From Tsuneonella rigui (GTDB lineage Bacteria > Pseudomonadota > Alphaproteobacteria > Sphingomonadales > Sphingomonadaceae): a DNA stretch of 64,000 bases. Shown piece by piece: positions 31,076 through 40,399 of this stretch (within the stretch, counting starts at the first letter, position 1; every line of letters begins with the position of its first letter). Location of the stretch: positions 16,769-80,768 of the forward strand of contig NZ_RSEL01000018.1 of NCBI RefSeq assembly GCF_003958625.1, in the 5' to 3' direction. The notes below the pieces were generated by a model. It did no database searches, had not been told where the DNA came from, and was given only the letters and a program-made list of their open reading frames with translations. A program made the translations under genes and the position numbers.

Positions 31076-32932
31076 TCAGCTCATCTTCTTGAACAACCAG
31101 GAGAATGTCGCTCCGGCGCGCGGCGCGAGGCCCTGGATCACCAGCTGCTCGATCGGCTGTGGGCGGCCCTGGCCGTCGACCCACAGGCTTTCCTCGACCG
31201 ACAGCGTCACACCCTCACCCAGCTCGCCGCAGCGGAACTGCCAGTAGCTGCCGTCGGGCAGCGCGAGGCCGGCGCCGCGGCCGTTCTGCGTCAGCCCGAG
31301 TTCGATCCCGGGGCCGATGTGGAAGCGGATCGCGAAGGCGATCTTGCCGCGCTTGCCCTTCTTGCCCGCGGGCACCAGCAGGTCGTCGCCGCGCAGCTCG
31401 CTGCCGTCGTCGCGCAATGTGAGGATGCGGCGATGGAGCAGGCCATGCCTCGCTGCATAGCCGTCATGGCTCGCCTCCAGCCGGGTCGCCCCGCCGTTCT
31501 CGAGTGCGAGAACGCGGCGATCGATCTCGACCTCGCCGACGCCCGCGCCGAGCTTTCCGTTTAGGACCACCGCGGTCGAGTTGGCATCGCCCAGCGTCAT
31601 CGTAGAGTGCGCCGCGGTCGCGCGCAGGCCCTGCTCGATGCGCGCCGGGACGAGACCGCCGGCAAACGCCGCACCCCCGCAGTTGACCACGATCCGCTGG
31701 GGACCGTGGCTGAATTCGAACGCGAGGGTGGAGGCGCAGCCGCTGCGCGCGTGCTTGGCGAGCGGCGGAGGGGCTGCATCGAACTGCAGCACCGCTTTCC
31801 CCCCGGTCGCACGCTGGTAGCCCCACTGGCGCGCGTCCTTGAGCGGCCGGGTGCGCACGCCGCTCGCCGAGACCAGCGCGGCGATTCGCTCGGCCGAAAC
31901 CGCCCCCGCGCCCTGCCACGAGCCCAATCCACCGTCGCCGTGCGTCAGCGCCAGCAGCGGCGGCACCAGCATCCCCAGCATCGCCTCGATCGCCTGCGGA
32001 GGCTCGCGCCGCACGGCGCGGTAGGCGGCCTTCAACTCGACCAGCAGCGCGATCGCCTCGGCCTGGGCGAGCGGGCTGCGGGAGAGCACGCCGCCGTCAT
32101 CGGCCACCAGCTCGCCCAGCGCGCGGACCAGGCCCGCCTCGCCGAACAGCCGGCGCGGCTTGCCGTCGGGCAGGAGCAGCCCGGCAGCGACGATCGCGCA
32201 CCAGCCGGCGACTTCGCCGAGGCCGTCATTGGCCTTGCCGACGTTGCGGTCGAGCCAGCGCGCGGTCTCGCTCATCGCCCTCAGCGCCTTCGAACGCAGC
32301 CGCGCATCCTGCCCCGAGAGGATCAGCGGGGCGTGGACTAGCCAGCCGAGCAGGCGCAGCCCCGTGTTCTCGACGCTCCACGCCGCGCCCGCCTTGCGTG
32401 GCGACACGCCACCCACTCTTGGATTGGCGGCGAGCCAGGCGGTGAGCACCCGCTCGGCGGTCGCAGTGCATTGCTCGCGCGGGGCGGAGGCGCACAAGTC
32501 GCGCAGCCAGGTGAAGCCGTGGACGGTGCGCTCGAACGGCGGGGTCAGCCGGGCGTTCGGGCCGAAGTCCATCTGGGTGATTGGCGCCTTGACCCCGTAG
32601 ACCAGGAAATGCCCGGCCCGCAGTGCCACTCCGGCGGCGCGGTCGCCCGCCAGCGGGCTCTCGACGGTCGCCAGCAGGCGCGCCTTGGCCGGTTTGCCGA
32701 AGGGGCGGGTGAGGCTCGCCCCAGAAAAGCCCATGCGATAGGCGAGCCGGATCAGCGCTTCGCCCGCGCCGACCGACGGCGGGGAAAAATCGGCAATCGC
32801 CAGCGCGCGGCCGGGCTCGATCAGTTCGCTCGGCGCCTCGGCCACTTGCGGCTCGGGACGATCGTGGAGCGGGATCGCGCGCGTCTCGGGCTGGTGAGTG
32901 GTTCGCCGGGCGGTGACGGCAGCCTCGGCCAC
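31076..32932 (-). CDS. Heparinase II/III-family protein
   Basis: 618 residues from GTG 32932. The first 300 residues form an alpha-helical toroid-like region (F-T-W-L-R-D-L then S-V-E-N-T-G-L-R-L-L-G-W-L). The second half is a beta-rich heparinase II/III domain (S-H-G-P-Q-R-I-V-V-N-C-G, H-S-T-M-T-L-G-D-A-N-S-T, H-D-G-Y-A-A-R-H-G-L-L-H-R-R). No signal peptide is seen, unusual for a polysaccharide lyase, so an intracellular or non-lyase role is possible. It starts 1 nt after the rpe stop and lies before purH, an arrangement that I recall as conserved in alphaproteobacteria. Confidence 0.85.
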   Translation of the reverse strand: MAEAAVTARRTTHQPETRAIPLHDRPEPQVAEAPSELIEPGRALAIADFSPPSVGAGEALIRLAYRMGFSGASLTRPFGKPAKARLLATVESPLAGDRAAGVALRAGHFLVYGVKAPITQMDFGPNARLTPPFERTVHGFTWLRDLCASAPREQCTATAERVLTAWLAANPRVGGVSPRKAGAAWSVENTGLRLLGWLVHAPLILSGQDARLRSKALRAMSETARWLDRNVGKANDGLGEVAGWCAIVAAGLLLPDGKPRRLFGEAGLVRALGELVADDGGVLSRSPLAQAEAIALLVELKAAYRAVRREPPQAIEAMLGMLVPPLLALTHGDGGLGSWQGAGAVSAERIAALVSASGVRTRPLKDARQWGYQRATGGKAVLQFDAAPPPLAKHARSGCASTLAFEFSHGPQRIVVNCGGAAFAGGLVPARIEQGLRATAAHSTMTLGDANSTAVVLNGKLGAGVGEVEIDRRVLALENGGATRLEASHDGYAARHGLLHRRILTLRDDGSELRGDDLLVPAGKKGKRGKIAFAIRFHIGPGIELGLTQNGRGAGLALPDGSYWQFRCGELGEGVTLSVEESLWVDGQGRPQPIEQLVIQGLAPRAGATFSWLFKKMS

Positions 32933-32933
32933 C

Positions 32934-33596
32934 TTACGCCTCGCCCTTCAGCGCGGCGATGTTGGCGGCGTAGCGATCGGGTCCGCCCTTGAAGGTCGCC
33001 GAGCCGGCGACGAGCACATCCGCCCCGGCGTCGACGCATTGGCGCGCGGTGACCGCATCGACCCCGCCGTCGACCTCGAGGTGGATCGACCGGCCGGCCT
33101 TGTCGATCATCTTCCTCACCGCCTCGATCTTGCGGAGCTGGTTCGAAATGAAGCTCTGCCCGCCGAAGCCGGGGTTGACGCTCATCACCAGGACCAGGTC
33201 GATATCGTCGATCAGGTAATCGAGCATCTTGGCCGGGGTCGCCGGGTTGAGGCTGATGCCGGCCTGCTTCCCCAGTGCCTTGATCGCTTGCACCGTGCGG
33301 TGCACGTGCGGGCCGGCCTCTGGATGGACGGTTATGATGTCGGCGCCAGCTTCCGCGAACGATTCCAGCCACATATCGACCGGGCTGACCATCAGGTGGA
33401 CGTCGAACGGCTTGGTCGTTTGCGGGCGCAGCGCCTTCACCACGCCGGGGCCGATGGTGAGGTTGGGGACGAAATGCCCGTCCATCACGTCGACGTGGAT
33501 CCAGTCGGCGCCGGCGGCGTCGATCGCGCGCACCTCTTCGCCGAGCCGGGCGAAGTCGGCCGACAGGATCGATGGGCTGATCAACGGGCGGGCCAT
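32934..33596 (-). CDS. rpe: Ribulose-phosphate 3-epimerase
   Basis: 220 residues from ATG 33596, where homology begins ([15 protein letters not shown]); a longer frame upstream is not needed. The TIM-barrel metal and catalytic residues are present: [28 protein letters not shown] and E-V-D-G-G-V. It interconverts ribulose-5-phosphate and xylulose-5-phosphate. It is first in the rpe-heparinase-purH unit. Confidence 0.97.
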   Translation of the reverse strand: MARPLISPSILSADFARLGEEVRAIDAAGADWIHVDVMDGHFVPNLTIGPGVVKALRPQTTKPFDVHLMVSPVDMWLESFAEAGADIITVHPEAGPHVHRTVQAIKALGKQAGISLNPATPAKMLDYLIDDIDLVLVMSVNPGFGGQSFISNQLRKIEAVRKMIDKAGRSIHLEVDGGVDAVTARQCVDAGADVLVAGSATFKGGPDRYAANIAALKGEA

Positions 33597-33830
33597 GGGC
33601 GGCCTTTGCGCTCCTCGGGAGATGCCTTTCAAGCGCTTAACCATCGCCTTCCGAGGCGCACAAGCGATTCAACCTGCCTTTTCCACGAGGTCGGCGGGCA
33701 AATTCTTCGATTGTCCCGATTAAGGGCAAATTCAGGCCACCGCTGGCAACTGCGCGCTCAATCCCCGGGGCCACCCCTTTCGCGCCGATGCCTTGAGCCG
33801 CGCACCTTGCCCCGCCATATGGACGGACCC

Positions 33831-34325
33831 ATGACCTTGCGTACGCCTCGCCTTCCCCTCAGCATGATCGCGCTCGGCGCGCTGGCGCTCGGCGCGGCGG
33901 TGCCGCTGCATGCACAGTACCGGCAGACGATCGGCAACAACATGGCGACGTGCCGCGGCAACGGGCCGGCGGTGCTGGTCACGGTCGATGGGGTGAAGGC
34001 GTCGAAGGGCCGGATCCGCGTGCAGAGCTACCGCGCCAACGCCGCCGACTGGCTCAAGAAGGGCCGGTGGATCAATCGCATCGATTCCGCCGCGCGTGCC
34101 GGGACCATGACCTTCTGCGTGCCGGTGCCGAGCTCCGGCAGTTACGGCATCGCGGTGCGCCACGACCTCGACGGCGACGGCGAGACCGACCTGTCGAGCG
34201 ACGGCGGCGGCATGTCGAACAACCCTTCGATCAACATCTTCAACCTCGGCAAGCCGAGCTACACGAAGACGGCGATCTCGGTCGACGGGGTCAAGTCGAT
34301 CCGCATCAAGATGCGCTACATGTAG
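33831..34325 (+). CDS. DUF2141 exported protein
   Basis: 164 residues from ATG 33831 (an in-frame ATG 12 nt upstream is possible; GGACGG fits 33831 better). Residues about 1-28 form a signal peptide ending V-P-L-H-A. The rest has the DUF2141 pattern: a beta-sandwich with K-G-R-I-R-V-Q-S-Y, F-C-V-P-V-P and the acidic R-H-D-L-D-G-D-G-E-T-D-L, ending in I-R-I-K-M-R-Y-M. The DxDxD stretch could bind calcium. Function is unknown. A second family member lies at 42856-43305. Confidence 0.85.
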   Translation: MTLRTPRLPLSMIALGALALGAAVPLHAQYRQTIGNNMATCRGNGPAVLVTVDGVKASKGRIRVQSYRANAADWLKKGRWINRIDSAARAGTMTFCVPVPSSGSYGIAVRHDLDGDGETDLSSDGGGMSNNPSINIFNLGKPSYTKTAISVDGVKSIRIKMRYM

Positions 34326-34326
34326 G

Positions 34327-35214
34327 CTACTTGCGGGCGCGCCAGACCCGCCACAGCACGGCGGGCGCCGCGAGCACCGGGTGCTTCTCGCGCCACGGGG
34401 TGAGCTCGACCGGAACGCCGGTGTGCCGCTCGATCTTCCACGCGGCATAGCGCGCCGCGCCGTCGAAGGTGGTGCTCGCCTTGACCAGCCGCAGCAGGTT
34501 CAATGGCTTGCCGAGCCGGGTGCGGGTGCGCCACCAGCGTGCGATTTCGGCGCGCGTGTAAGGCGACAGGGTGGGCGACAGGACCTCGCCGTCGCGCTCG
34601 AACGCAATTCCTTGCGCTTCCCACGCGAGCGGTAGCAGCCCGTCAAAGTGGCCGGCGTTGACTGACAGGATATCGTTCTCCCGGCCCGGCTTCTCGACCC
34701 GGAATTCAGCCTGATACGTCGCGCGGAATAGCGCCCGCCAATACTCTTCGGCACGGCCCTTGGCTGGCCCGAGCGCTGCTGCCAGACGCGCCGCCGTCTG
34801 CGCCGCACCCGCGACCGCCGAACTGACCTCGCGCCGCGCCGCGTCGTCCGCCGCCCACGCCAGTGCGGAGGGCTGGACGAACCGCGCCCAGATCGTCGTG
34901 TCGCGCGATTCCCCGCGCGCCGCGCGGACGAAGGTCTCCACCGCCATCGTCGCGATCTTCGCGCGCAGGGTCACGCCGTCGATGGTCCATTCGCGGTACG
35001 ACACGCGCGGCCAGATCCGCTCCACCTGCGGTCCAGGCAGGAGGACGTAAAAGTCGAGCACCCCCTCGAGCGATCCCGTGCGCAGGTTCGAACCGTAGAA
35101 CAGCACCGCCCGCGCGCCCGCGTCGCGCCCCAGCTCCCCGGCGATCGCGCGGACCTGCGGCACGACGGCCGCATCGAGCGCGGCCGCGATGCGATCGTCG
35201 AGCGCCTCGCTCAT
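34327..35214 (-). CDS. Tam41-like nucleotidyltransferase, possible CDP-diacylglycerol synthase
   Basis: 295 residues from ATG 35214. An F-Y-G-S-N-L-R motif followed 8 residues later by V-L-D-F-Y-V resembles the nucleotidyltransferase signature (GS ... DxxV) of the Tam41/TAMM41 family, which makes CDP-diacylglycerol from phosphatidic acid and CTP in mitochondria. The C-terminal A-A-W-K-I-E-R-H-T-G and T-P-W-R-E-K-H-P also fit that group, from memory. There are no membrane helices. The start overlaps the stop of a diacylglycerol-kinase-like gene (ATGA), whose product phosphatidic acid would be its substrate. The extra 39 residues of open frame upstream are not part of it. The assignment is an inference. 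Confidence 0.6.
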   Translation of the reverse strand: MSEALDDRIAAALDAAVVPQVRAIAGELGRDAGARAVLFYGSNLRTGSLEGVLDFYVLLPGPQVERIWPRVSYREWTIDGVTLRAKIATMAVETFVRAARGESRDTTIWARFVQPSALAWAADDAARREVSSAVAGAAQTAARLAAALGPAKGRAEEYWRALFRATYQAEFRVEKPGRENDILSVNAGHFDGLLPLAWEAQGIAFERDGEVLSPTLSPYTRAEIARWWRTRTRLGKPLNLLRLVKASTTFDGAARYAAWKIERHTGVPVELTPWREKHPVLAAPAVLWRVWRARK

Positions 35215-36185
35215 GGCACCACGAACGTGAGCGGCGGGCCCTGGGTGATCTCGTACGAGCCTTCGGGAAATGCCTCGCCGTCGAGGATGAACCGCCCGCC
35301 GAGATCGAGCAGGATGCGGTCGGTCTCGCACCGGTGCAGGCCGAGCCGTTCAAGCAGCGGCCGGTCCCAGCCGCAGGCGATCATCGGGATCAGCGCCATC
35401 AGCCGCCGGCGCGGGTGATCGATCACCCCGAGCTTCAATCCCGTGCGGTCCCCGAACGGCTTCATCCCGAACGAAAAGGCTTCGAGCGTGGCCGCCAGCA
35501 GCATCGCCCGCCGCGCCGGATCGCCCTTCGCGCTGCGCGGCAACTCGTGCGCGTCCTGGCCGACCCGCACCCGCATCGACGCGCCGCGCCGCCACAAGTT
35601 GCGATCGGTCCCGAAGATCGTCTGCAAGACACCCCAGGCAGCGGTTGCGCCGATGGCGAGGCTGTCGAACGCACCCAGCCGGTGCGCGTCCTGTCCGGCA
35701 CTGACCGCGACCGTGAACAGTCCTGCGCCGAACACGAACCCGACCAGCTCGCCGCCGTTCTCGACATCGCGCACCACTAGCGGGCGCCGCACCACTCGCT
35801 CGCCGTCGCGGATGGCGTCGATCGCCTCGGCCAGCGTCCAGTGCTTCGGCGCGCCGAGATCGACGTTGAGCGCGTTGGTCTTGCCCGCCGGCACCAATGC
35901 GAGCAGCGGCCAGCGGTCGCCGAACACCGGCATCCCCGCGGTGAGCACGTCGCGCACGGTCCCGTCGCCGCCGCTGATAGCGATGCACTCGACCCGCTGC
36001 TCGGCGAATCCGGCCAGCACCGCGCGCAGCTCGCCGCGCTTGGCGGGGGAGGCGACGATGACGTTGGGGAGCGCGTGCGCCGCATCGACCACCTTGCGGT
36101 TGCGGTGGCTGCGCGGGTTGAAAATCACCCCCACCTTGGGCTCGGCCTTCGGCGAGTTCGGCAGTTCGGACGGCGCGGGCAGCAT
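35211..36185 (-). CDS. Diacylglycerol/lipid kinase-family protein
   Basis: 324 residues. The DAG-kinase catalytic signature I-S-G-G-D-G-T-V lies at residues about 69-76, after G-V-I-F-N-P-R-S-H-R-N (nucleotide-binding N-terminus). P-A-G-K-T-N-A-L-N-V-D-L-G and a C-terminal domain G-G-R-F-I-L-D-G-E follow. The family phosphorylates diacylglycerol, sphingoid bases or undecaprenol with ATP; in sphingomonads a sphingolipid substrate is also possible. It is translationally coupled to the Tam41-like gene. GGK in other families is P-x-G-T-x-N; here it is P-A-G-K-T-N, a small variation. Confidence 0.87.
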   Translation of the reverse strand: MLPAPSELPNSPKAEPKVGVIFNPRSHRNRKVVDAAHALPNVIVASPAKRGELRAVLAGFAEQRVECIAISGGDGTVRDVLTAGMPVFGDRWPLLALVPAGKTNALNVDLGAPKHWTLAEAIDAIRDGERVVRRPLVVRDVENGGELVGFVFGAGLFTVAVSAGQDAHRLGAFDSLAIGATAAWGVLQTIFGTDRNLWRRGASMRVRVGQDAHELPRSAKGDPARRAMLLAATLEAFSFGMKPFGDRTGLKLGVIDHPRRRLMALIPMIACGWDRPLLERLGLHRCETDRILLDLGGRFILDGEAFPEGSYEITQGPPLTFVVP

Positions 36186-36272
36186 GCCCCCCGCGCCTTA
36201 GCCGCGCCGCCGAACGCGCACCACCATACTTTTGCTGTCCTACAGCCCGCCACCCGCGCTAGCGTGCGCGCC

Positions 36273-37469
36273 ATGCTGCATCCGAACCTGCTCGATTCGG
36301 CGCGCGCGATCTCGGACCGGATCGTTTCGCTGCGCCGCGCCATCCACGCCGAGCCCGAGCTGGGCCTCGAGACTCCCAAGACGCTGGCCAAGGTGCGCGC
36401 AGCGCTCGCCAACCTGCCATTGGAATGGCGCGAGGGCGGCAGCACGACGGGCGCGGTCGCGACGCTCAAGGGTGCCAAACCCGGTCGCCGCGTGCTGCTG
36501 CGCGGCGACATGGACGCGCTGCCGATGGACGAGCACACCGGGCTCGACTTCGCTTCGACAACGCCGGGCCGGATGCATTCGTGCGGCCACGATACCCATA
36601 CTGCGATGCTCGCGGGAGCGGCCGAACTGCTGTGCGCGCGCCGCGAGGAGCTGGCGGGCGAAGTCCAGTTCATGTTCCAGCCGGGCGAGGAAGGCTTCCA
36701 TGGCGCGAAGCACATGCTGGAAGACGGGCTGATCGATCCGCTGCCCGAAGCCGCCTTCGCGCTCCACATCATGCCCAATTCGCGCCACGGCATCGTCGCG
36801 GGCCGCGCGGGCGCGCTGATGGCGAGCGCCGACCAGCTCGATATCGTGGTCGAAGGGCGCGGCGGTCACGCCTCGATGCCGCACGACACGCTCGACCCGG
36901 TGCCCGCCGCCTGCGCGATCGTCACCGCGCTGCAGGCGCTGGTCACCCGCCGCTTCAACGCCGCCGACGCGGTGGTGATCACGGTGACAATGATCGAGGC
37001 TGGGACCGCGCACAACGTGATCCCCGACGGGGTCGCCCTCCGTGGTACGATCCGCACGCTGACCCCGCGCAACCGCGACACCGTCCACCGCCTGATCGCC
37101 GAGACCGCGCAAGGGGTCGCGGCGGGCTATGGCGTCGAGGCCAAGGTTACCGTCACCCCCGGCTTTCCGGTGACGATGTGCGATCCGCGCGCGGTGGCGA
37201 TCGGGCAAGAGGTCGCCAGCGGCCTGTTCGGCGAGCAGGACTGGGTCACCCTCCCCGCGCCGATCATGGGCGCGGAGGACTTCTCCTACGTGCTCGAGGC
37301 GGTGCCGGGAGCGATGTTCTTCCTCGGCGTGGCACGTGAGGGTGACGATTACCGCAACGCCTGCGCGATCCACTCGCCGCGCATGTTCGTCGACGAGGCG
37401 GCCCTCCCGCGCGGCAGCGCGGTGCTTGCGGGATGTGCGTTGCGGTTCTTGGAGCGCGGGTTCGACTAA
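36273..37469 (+). CDS. M20-family amidohydrolase (hippurate hydrolase/IAA-amino acid hydrolase-like)
   Basis: 398 residues. Motifs for the dinuclear metal site are intact: G-D-M-D-A-L-P, then S-C-G-H-D-T-H-T-A-M-L, the general base in Q-P-G-E-E-G, and a C-terminal M-G-A-E-D-F-S-Y. The dimerisation lid domain (G-R-G-G-H-A-S-M-P-H) is in the middle. It hydrolyses N-acyl amino acids; exact substrate unknown. The start ATG 36273 has no clear ribosome-binding site, but homology begins at about M-L-H-P-N. A REP-like element follows. Confidence 0.93.
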   Translation: MLHPNLLDSARAISDRIVSLRRAIHAEPELGLETPKTLAKVRAALANLPLEWREGGSTTGAVATLKGAKPGRRVLLRGDMDALPMDEHTGLDFASTTPGRMHSCGHDTHTAMLAGAAELLCARREELAGEVQFMFQPGEEGFHGAKHMLEDGLIDPLPEAAFALHIMPNSRHGIVAGRAGALMASADQLDIVVEGRGGHASMPHDTLDPVPAACAIVTALQALVTRRFNAADAVVITVTMIEAGTAHNVIPDGVALRGTIRTLTPRNRDTVHRLIAETAQGVAAGYGVEAKVTVTPGFPVTMCDPRAVAIGQEVASGLFGEQDWVTLPAPIMGAEDFSYVLEAVPGAMFFLGVAREGDDYRNACAIHSPRMFVDEAALPRGSAVLAGCALRFLERGFD

Positions 37470-37495
37470 CTCCTGACCCCAGCCCGCAAACTCTA

Positions 37496-37583
37496 CGTCA
37501 CCCCGGACTTGATCCGGGGTGGTGCATCCTTCCAGCGCCGCACCTCAAGAAAAGCACTGGCCCGGATCAGGTCCGGGCCGACG
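37496..37583. repeat. Composite REP-like element, copy A
   Basis: 88 bp containing two GC-rich palindromes: CCCCGGA..TCCGGGG then GCCCGGA..TCCGGGC, bounded by CGTC and GACG, with the two parts flanked by GTGC and GCAC. Its reverse complement closely matches the element at 53045-53156. It lies between the M20 gene and the acyl-CoA synthetase gene. Confidence 0.85.
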
Positions 37584-37689
37584 AACGAGGGAATCGCCTC
37601 GGCCGCTGTTATCACTTGCGATAACAGGTTTCTCACAGCAACTTGCCTCGCAAGATTCGCCGCAGCAGACGGCGACCAAGGAGAGGCGA

Positions 37690-39228
37690 ATGGAATACAC
37701 CGACAAGTCGCGCGTGCTCGGCGACGCGCTGACGCAATGGGCAAGCGAAACCCCCGACAACATCGCGCTGCGCGACGGCGAGGTGACGATCGACTGGACC
37801 ACCTACGACCGCCACGTCACCCAGGTCGCCAACGGCCTCGCGGCGATGGGGCTCAAGAAGGGCGATCGGGTCGCCTACCTCGGCAAGAATGGCTACCGCG
37901 CAGCCGAACTCGCACTGGCCTGCGCGCGCGCCGGAATGGTTCTGGTGCCGGTGATCTGGCGCCTCGCCCCGGCGGAGATCGAGTACATCCTCAAGGACTG
38001 CCAGGCCGCCGCGCTGTTCGTCGAGCCGCTGTTCGCGAAACAGGCCTTCGACGGCCCGCGGGTGACGATGGACGGCAGCTTCGATGCCTGGCGCGACATG
38101 CAATCGGCCGATCCGGTCACCACCCCGGTGGAAACCGGCGACGTGTTCCTGATGCTCTATACCTCGGGCACCACCGGCATGCCCAAGGGGGTCATGCTGA
38201 CCCACCGCAACGCCACCGTGCTGCGGCCGATCGTGCAGGAGACCGGGCTCGGCTGGTTCACCTCGGAGCCGGGCGACGCGCTGATCCACGCGATGCCGTT
38301 CGGGCATATCGCGGGCGTCGGCTCGGTGGTCGGCGCGGCCAACGCGGGCCAGCACCTGATCATCCACACCGAGTTCGATCCCGGCCTGATCATCCGCGAC
38401 ATCCAGCGGCACAATGCCAAGCAGGCGTTTCTCGTCCCCGCAGCGCTCGCCATGATGCTCGACCACCCGGACGCCAAGGACGCCGATTTCTCCAACCTCC
38501 AGGGCATGGGCTACGGCGCCAGCCCGATCCCGCTCGACCTGCTCCAGCGCGGGGTCGAGCGGCTGCAGTGCGACTTCGCGCAGATGTACGGGATGACCGA
38601 GACGTTCGGCACCGTCGTCTGCCTGCGCCCCGAGGACCACGGGCCGGGCAAGGAGAAGGTCATGCGCTCGGCCGGGCAGGCGCTGCCGTCGGTTAGCCTG
38701 CGCATCCTCGACGAAGAGGGCAACGTCCTCCCGCCCGGGCAGATCGGCGAGGTGGCGATCAACAGCCCGACCAATATGGCCGGTTACTGGAACAAGCCGG
38801 AGGAAACCGCGCGCGTCCTGAGCGCAGACAACTGGCTGCGCACCGGCGACGCCGGCATCATGGACGAGGACGGCTACCTCTACATCCAGGACCGCATCAA
38901 GGACATGATCATCTCGGGCGGCGAGAACGTCTACCCGGCCGAGGTCGAGAGCGCGATCTATGGCCACCCGGACATCGCCGACGTTGCGGTGATCGGCGTG
39001 CCCGACGATAAGTGGGGCGAGGCGGTCAAGGCGGTGGTCGTCCGCCGCCCGGGTGCGAGCCTCGAGGCCGACGGGGTGATCTCCTACGCCCGCGAGAAGA
39101 TCGCCGGATTCAAGTGCCCCAAGTCGGTCGACTTCATCGACGCGCTGCCGCGCAACCCGTCCGGCAAGATCCTCCGCCGCGAACTGCGCGCACCCTATTG
39201 GGAAGGGCGCGAGCGGCAGGTAAACTAG
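37690..39228 (+). CDS. AMP-dependent acyl-CoA synthetase
   Basis: 512 residues from ATG 37690, with GAGAGG just before it. The ANL-family P-loop Y-T-S-G-T-T-G-M-P-K-G is at residues about 156-166. Y-G-M-T-E-T, L-R-T-G-D and the C-terminal G-G-E-N-V-Y-P-A-E-V-E and P-R-N-P-S-G-K-I-L hinge and catalytic Lys follow. It activates a carboxylic acid, probably a medium- or long-chain fatty acid, as the acyl-adenylate and then acyl-CoA. The substrate cannot be read from sequence. It may supply acyl-CoA for beta-oxidation together with the EtfAB system elsewhere in the window. Confidence 0.92.
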   Translation: MEYTDKSRVLGDALTQWASETPDNIALRDGEVTIDWTTYDRHVTQVANGLAAMGLKKGDRVAYLGKNGYRAAELALACARAGMVLVPVIWRLAPAEIEYILKDCQAAALFVEPLFAKQAFDGPRVTMDGSFDAWRDMQSADPVTTPVETGDVFLMLYTSGTTGMPKGVMLTHRNATVLRPIVQETGLGWFTSEPGDALIHAMPFGHIAGVGSVVGAANAGQHLIIHTEFDPGLIIRDIQRHNAKQAFLVPAALAMMLDHPDAKDADFSNLQGMGYGASPIPLDLLQRGVERLQCDFAQMYGMTETFGTVVCLRPEDHGPGKEKVMRSAGQALPSVSLRILDEEGNVLPPGQIGEVAINSPTNMAGYWNKPEETARVLSADNWLRTGDAGIMDEDGYLYIQDRIKDMIISGGENVYPAEVESAIYGHPDIADVAVIGVPDDKWGEAVKAVVVRRPGASLEADGVISYAREKIAGFKCPKSVDFIDALPRNPSGKILRRELRAPYWEGRERQVN

Positions 39229-39230
39229 GG

Positions 39231-40225
39231 TCAGGCGTGCTGCAGCGTGGTGGAGTAGCGTAGCCCTTCGGGGCGCAGGTCGAGCACCGGGTTGCTGCCG
39301 ACGCGCTTCAACAGCTTAGTGCCGAAGCCGCCCCGCCCGCTGGTGGTGACCGGCGGGCCGTCGCCTTCGTGCCAGGCGATCCCGATCGCGGAGCCGTCCT
39401 GCGCGATCGTCAGCGCAACGTTGCCGTGATCGTGCGACCAGGCGCCGTACTTGCAAGCGTTGGTCGCGAGCTCATGCAGCACCAGCGAGAGCGAGACGAC
39501 ATCCTGCCCGCCGAGCGTGAGGTCGGGGCACGACAGGTCGAGCCTCCGGCGGTCCTGCAGGAACGGCTGGAGCGAGGAATCCACCACGTCGCGCACTTTC
39601 GCCGTCGGCCGGTCGACATGCTCGGTCAGCAGGTCGTGCGCCGAGGCCATCGCCCGCAGCCGCGCCGAAAACGCGGTCAGTTGGCCCTGGTCATTGGGCA
39701 GCGTCTGCATCGCGATCGACTGCACCACCGCGAGCGCATTCTTCAGCCGGTGGGCGAGCTCGCGGGCGAACAGCTCGGCGGTCTCGGCGTCCTTGCGCGC
39801 GGCCTCCATGCTGGCGTGGTAGTTGCGGTAGGCTTGCGTGCGGTAGAAATGCGAAGTGGTCAGCAATGACGCGGCGATGACCGCGAACCCGAGCAGCGGG
39901 ATCAGCCCCGCCTCCCCCATGTCGAAGGTGAACGGCGAGAAGAAGAAATACCACGACAGCACGCCGCCGACGATCGCGGCCGTGACACCTGCCGCAAGGC
40001 CGACGAAGGTGCCCATCAGCATGATCGCGACCACCACCGTCAGCGTCGGCAGCTGGGTTGGCAGGATCGGCAGCGGATGGCGACCGCGAGCAGCGCGGCC
40101 GCAGCCCCCACCGGCACTTCCCACCAATGGAACTTCGCCGGATCGCGCGACATGCGCGACGCGATCCGCACCGACAGCGGCTCACGCTTGCCGCGCGCGT
40201 CGGTGGTGCGGGTCTCCTCTGCCAT
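39231..40225 (-). pseudogene. HWE-family sensor histidine kinase with DUF4118-like membrane domain, frameshifted
   Basis: The C-terminal part (39231 to about 40073) has several membrane helices (L-T-V-V-V-A-I-M-L-M-G-T-F-V-G) and the HWE H-box E-L-A-H-R-L-K-N-A-L-A-V-V-Q, L-H-E-L-A-T-N-A and I-A-W-H-E-G-D-G-P-P. The N-terminus, M-A-E-E-T-R through A-A-L-L-A-V-A-I-R, lies in another frame starting at ATG 40225. The frames share a C at 40073 (CGC|CTG), so one extra base there would restore one continuous protein. No slippery site is present. Either the gene is broken or the assembly lost a base. Intact, it would sense an unknown signal and phosphorylate a response regulator. Confidence 0.75.
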
Positions 40226-40322
40226 CGCGCGCATTTCTGCCCGAGGGCATGGCAGCGCGCAACCGCAGCGGGATAAGTGCTGGCAAGCACGAAAGCCCTT
40301 TGCTAAGCGCCCGCGCCTAGTT

Positions 40323-40380
<58 letters not shown>

Positions 40381-40399
<19 letters not shown>

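Noticed and set aside
40065..40080. Programmed frameshift in the HWE kinase gene
   Set aside because: The junction CGCTGCCG has no slippery repeat; a single missing C accounts for it.
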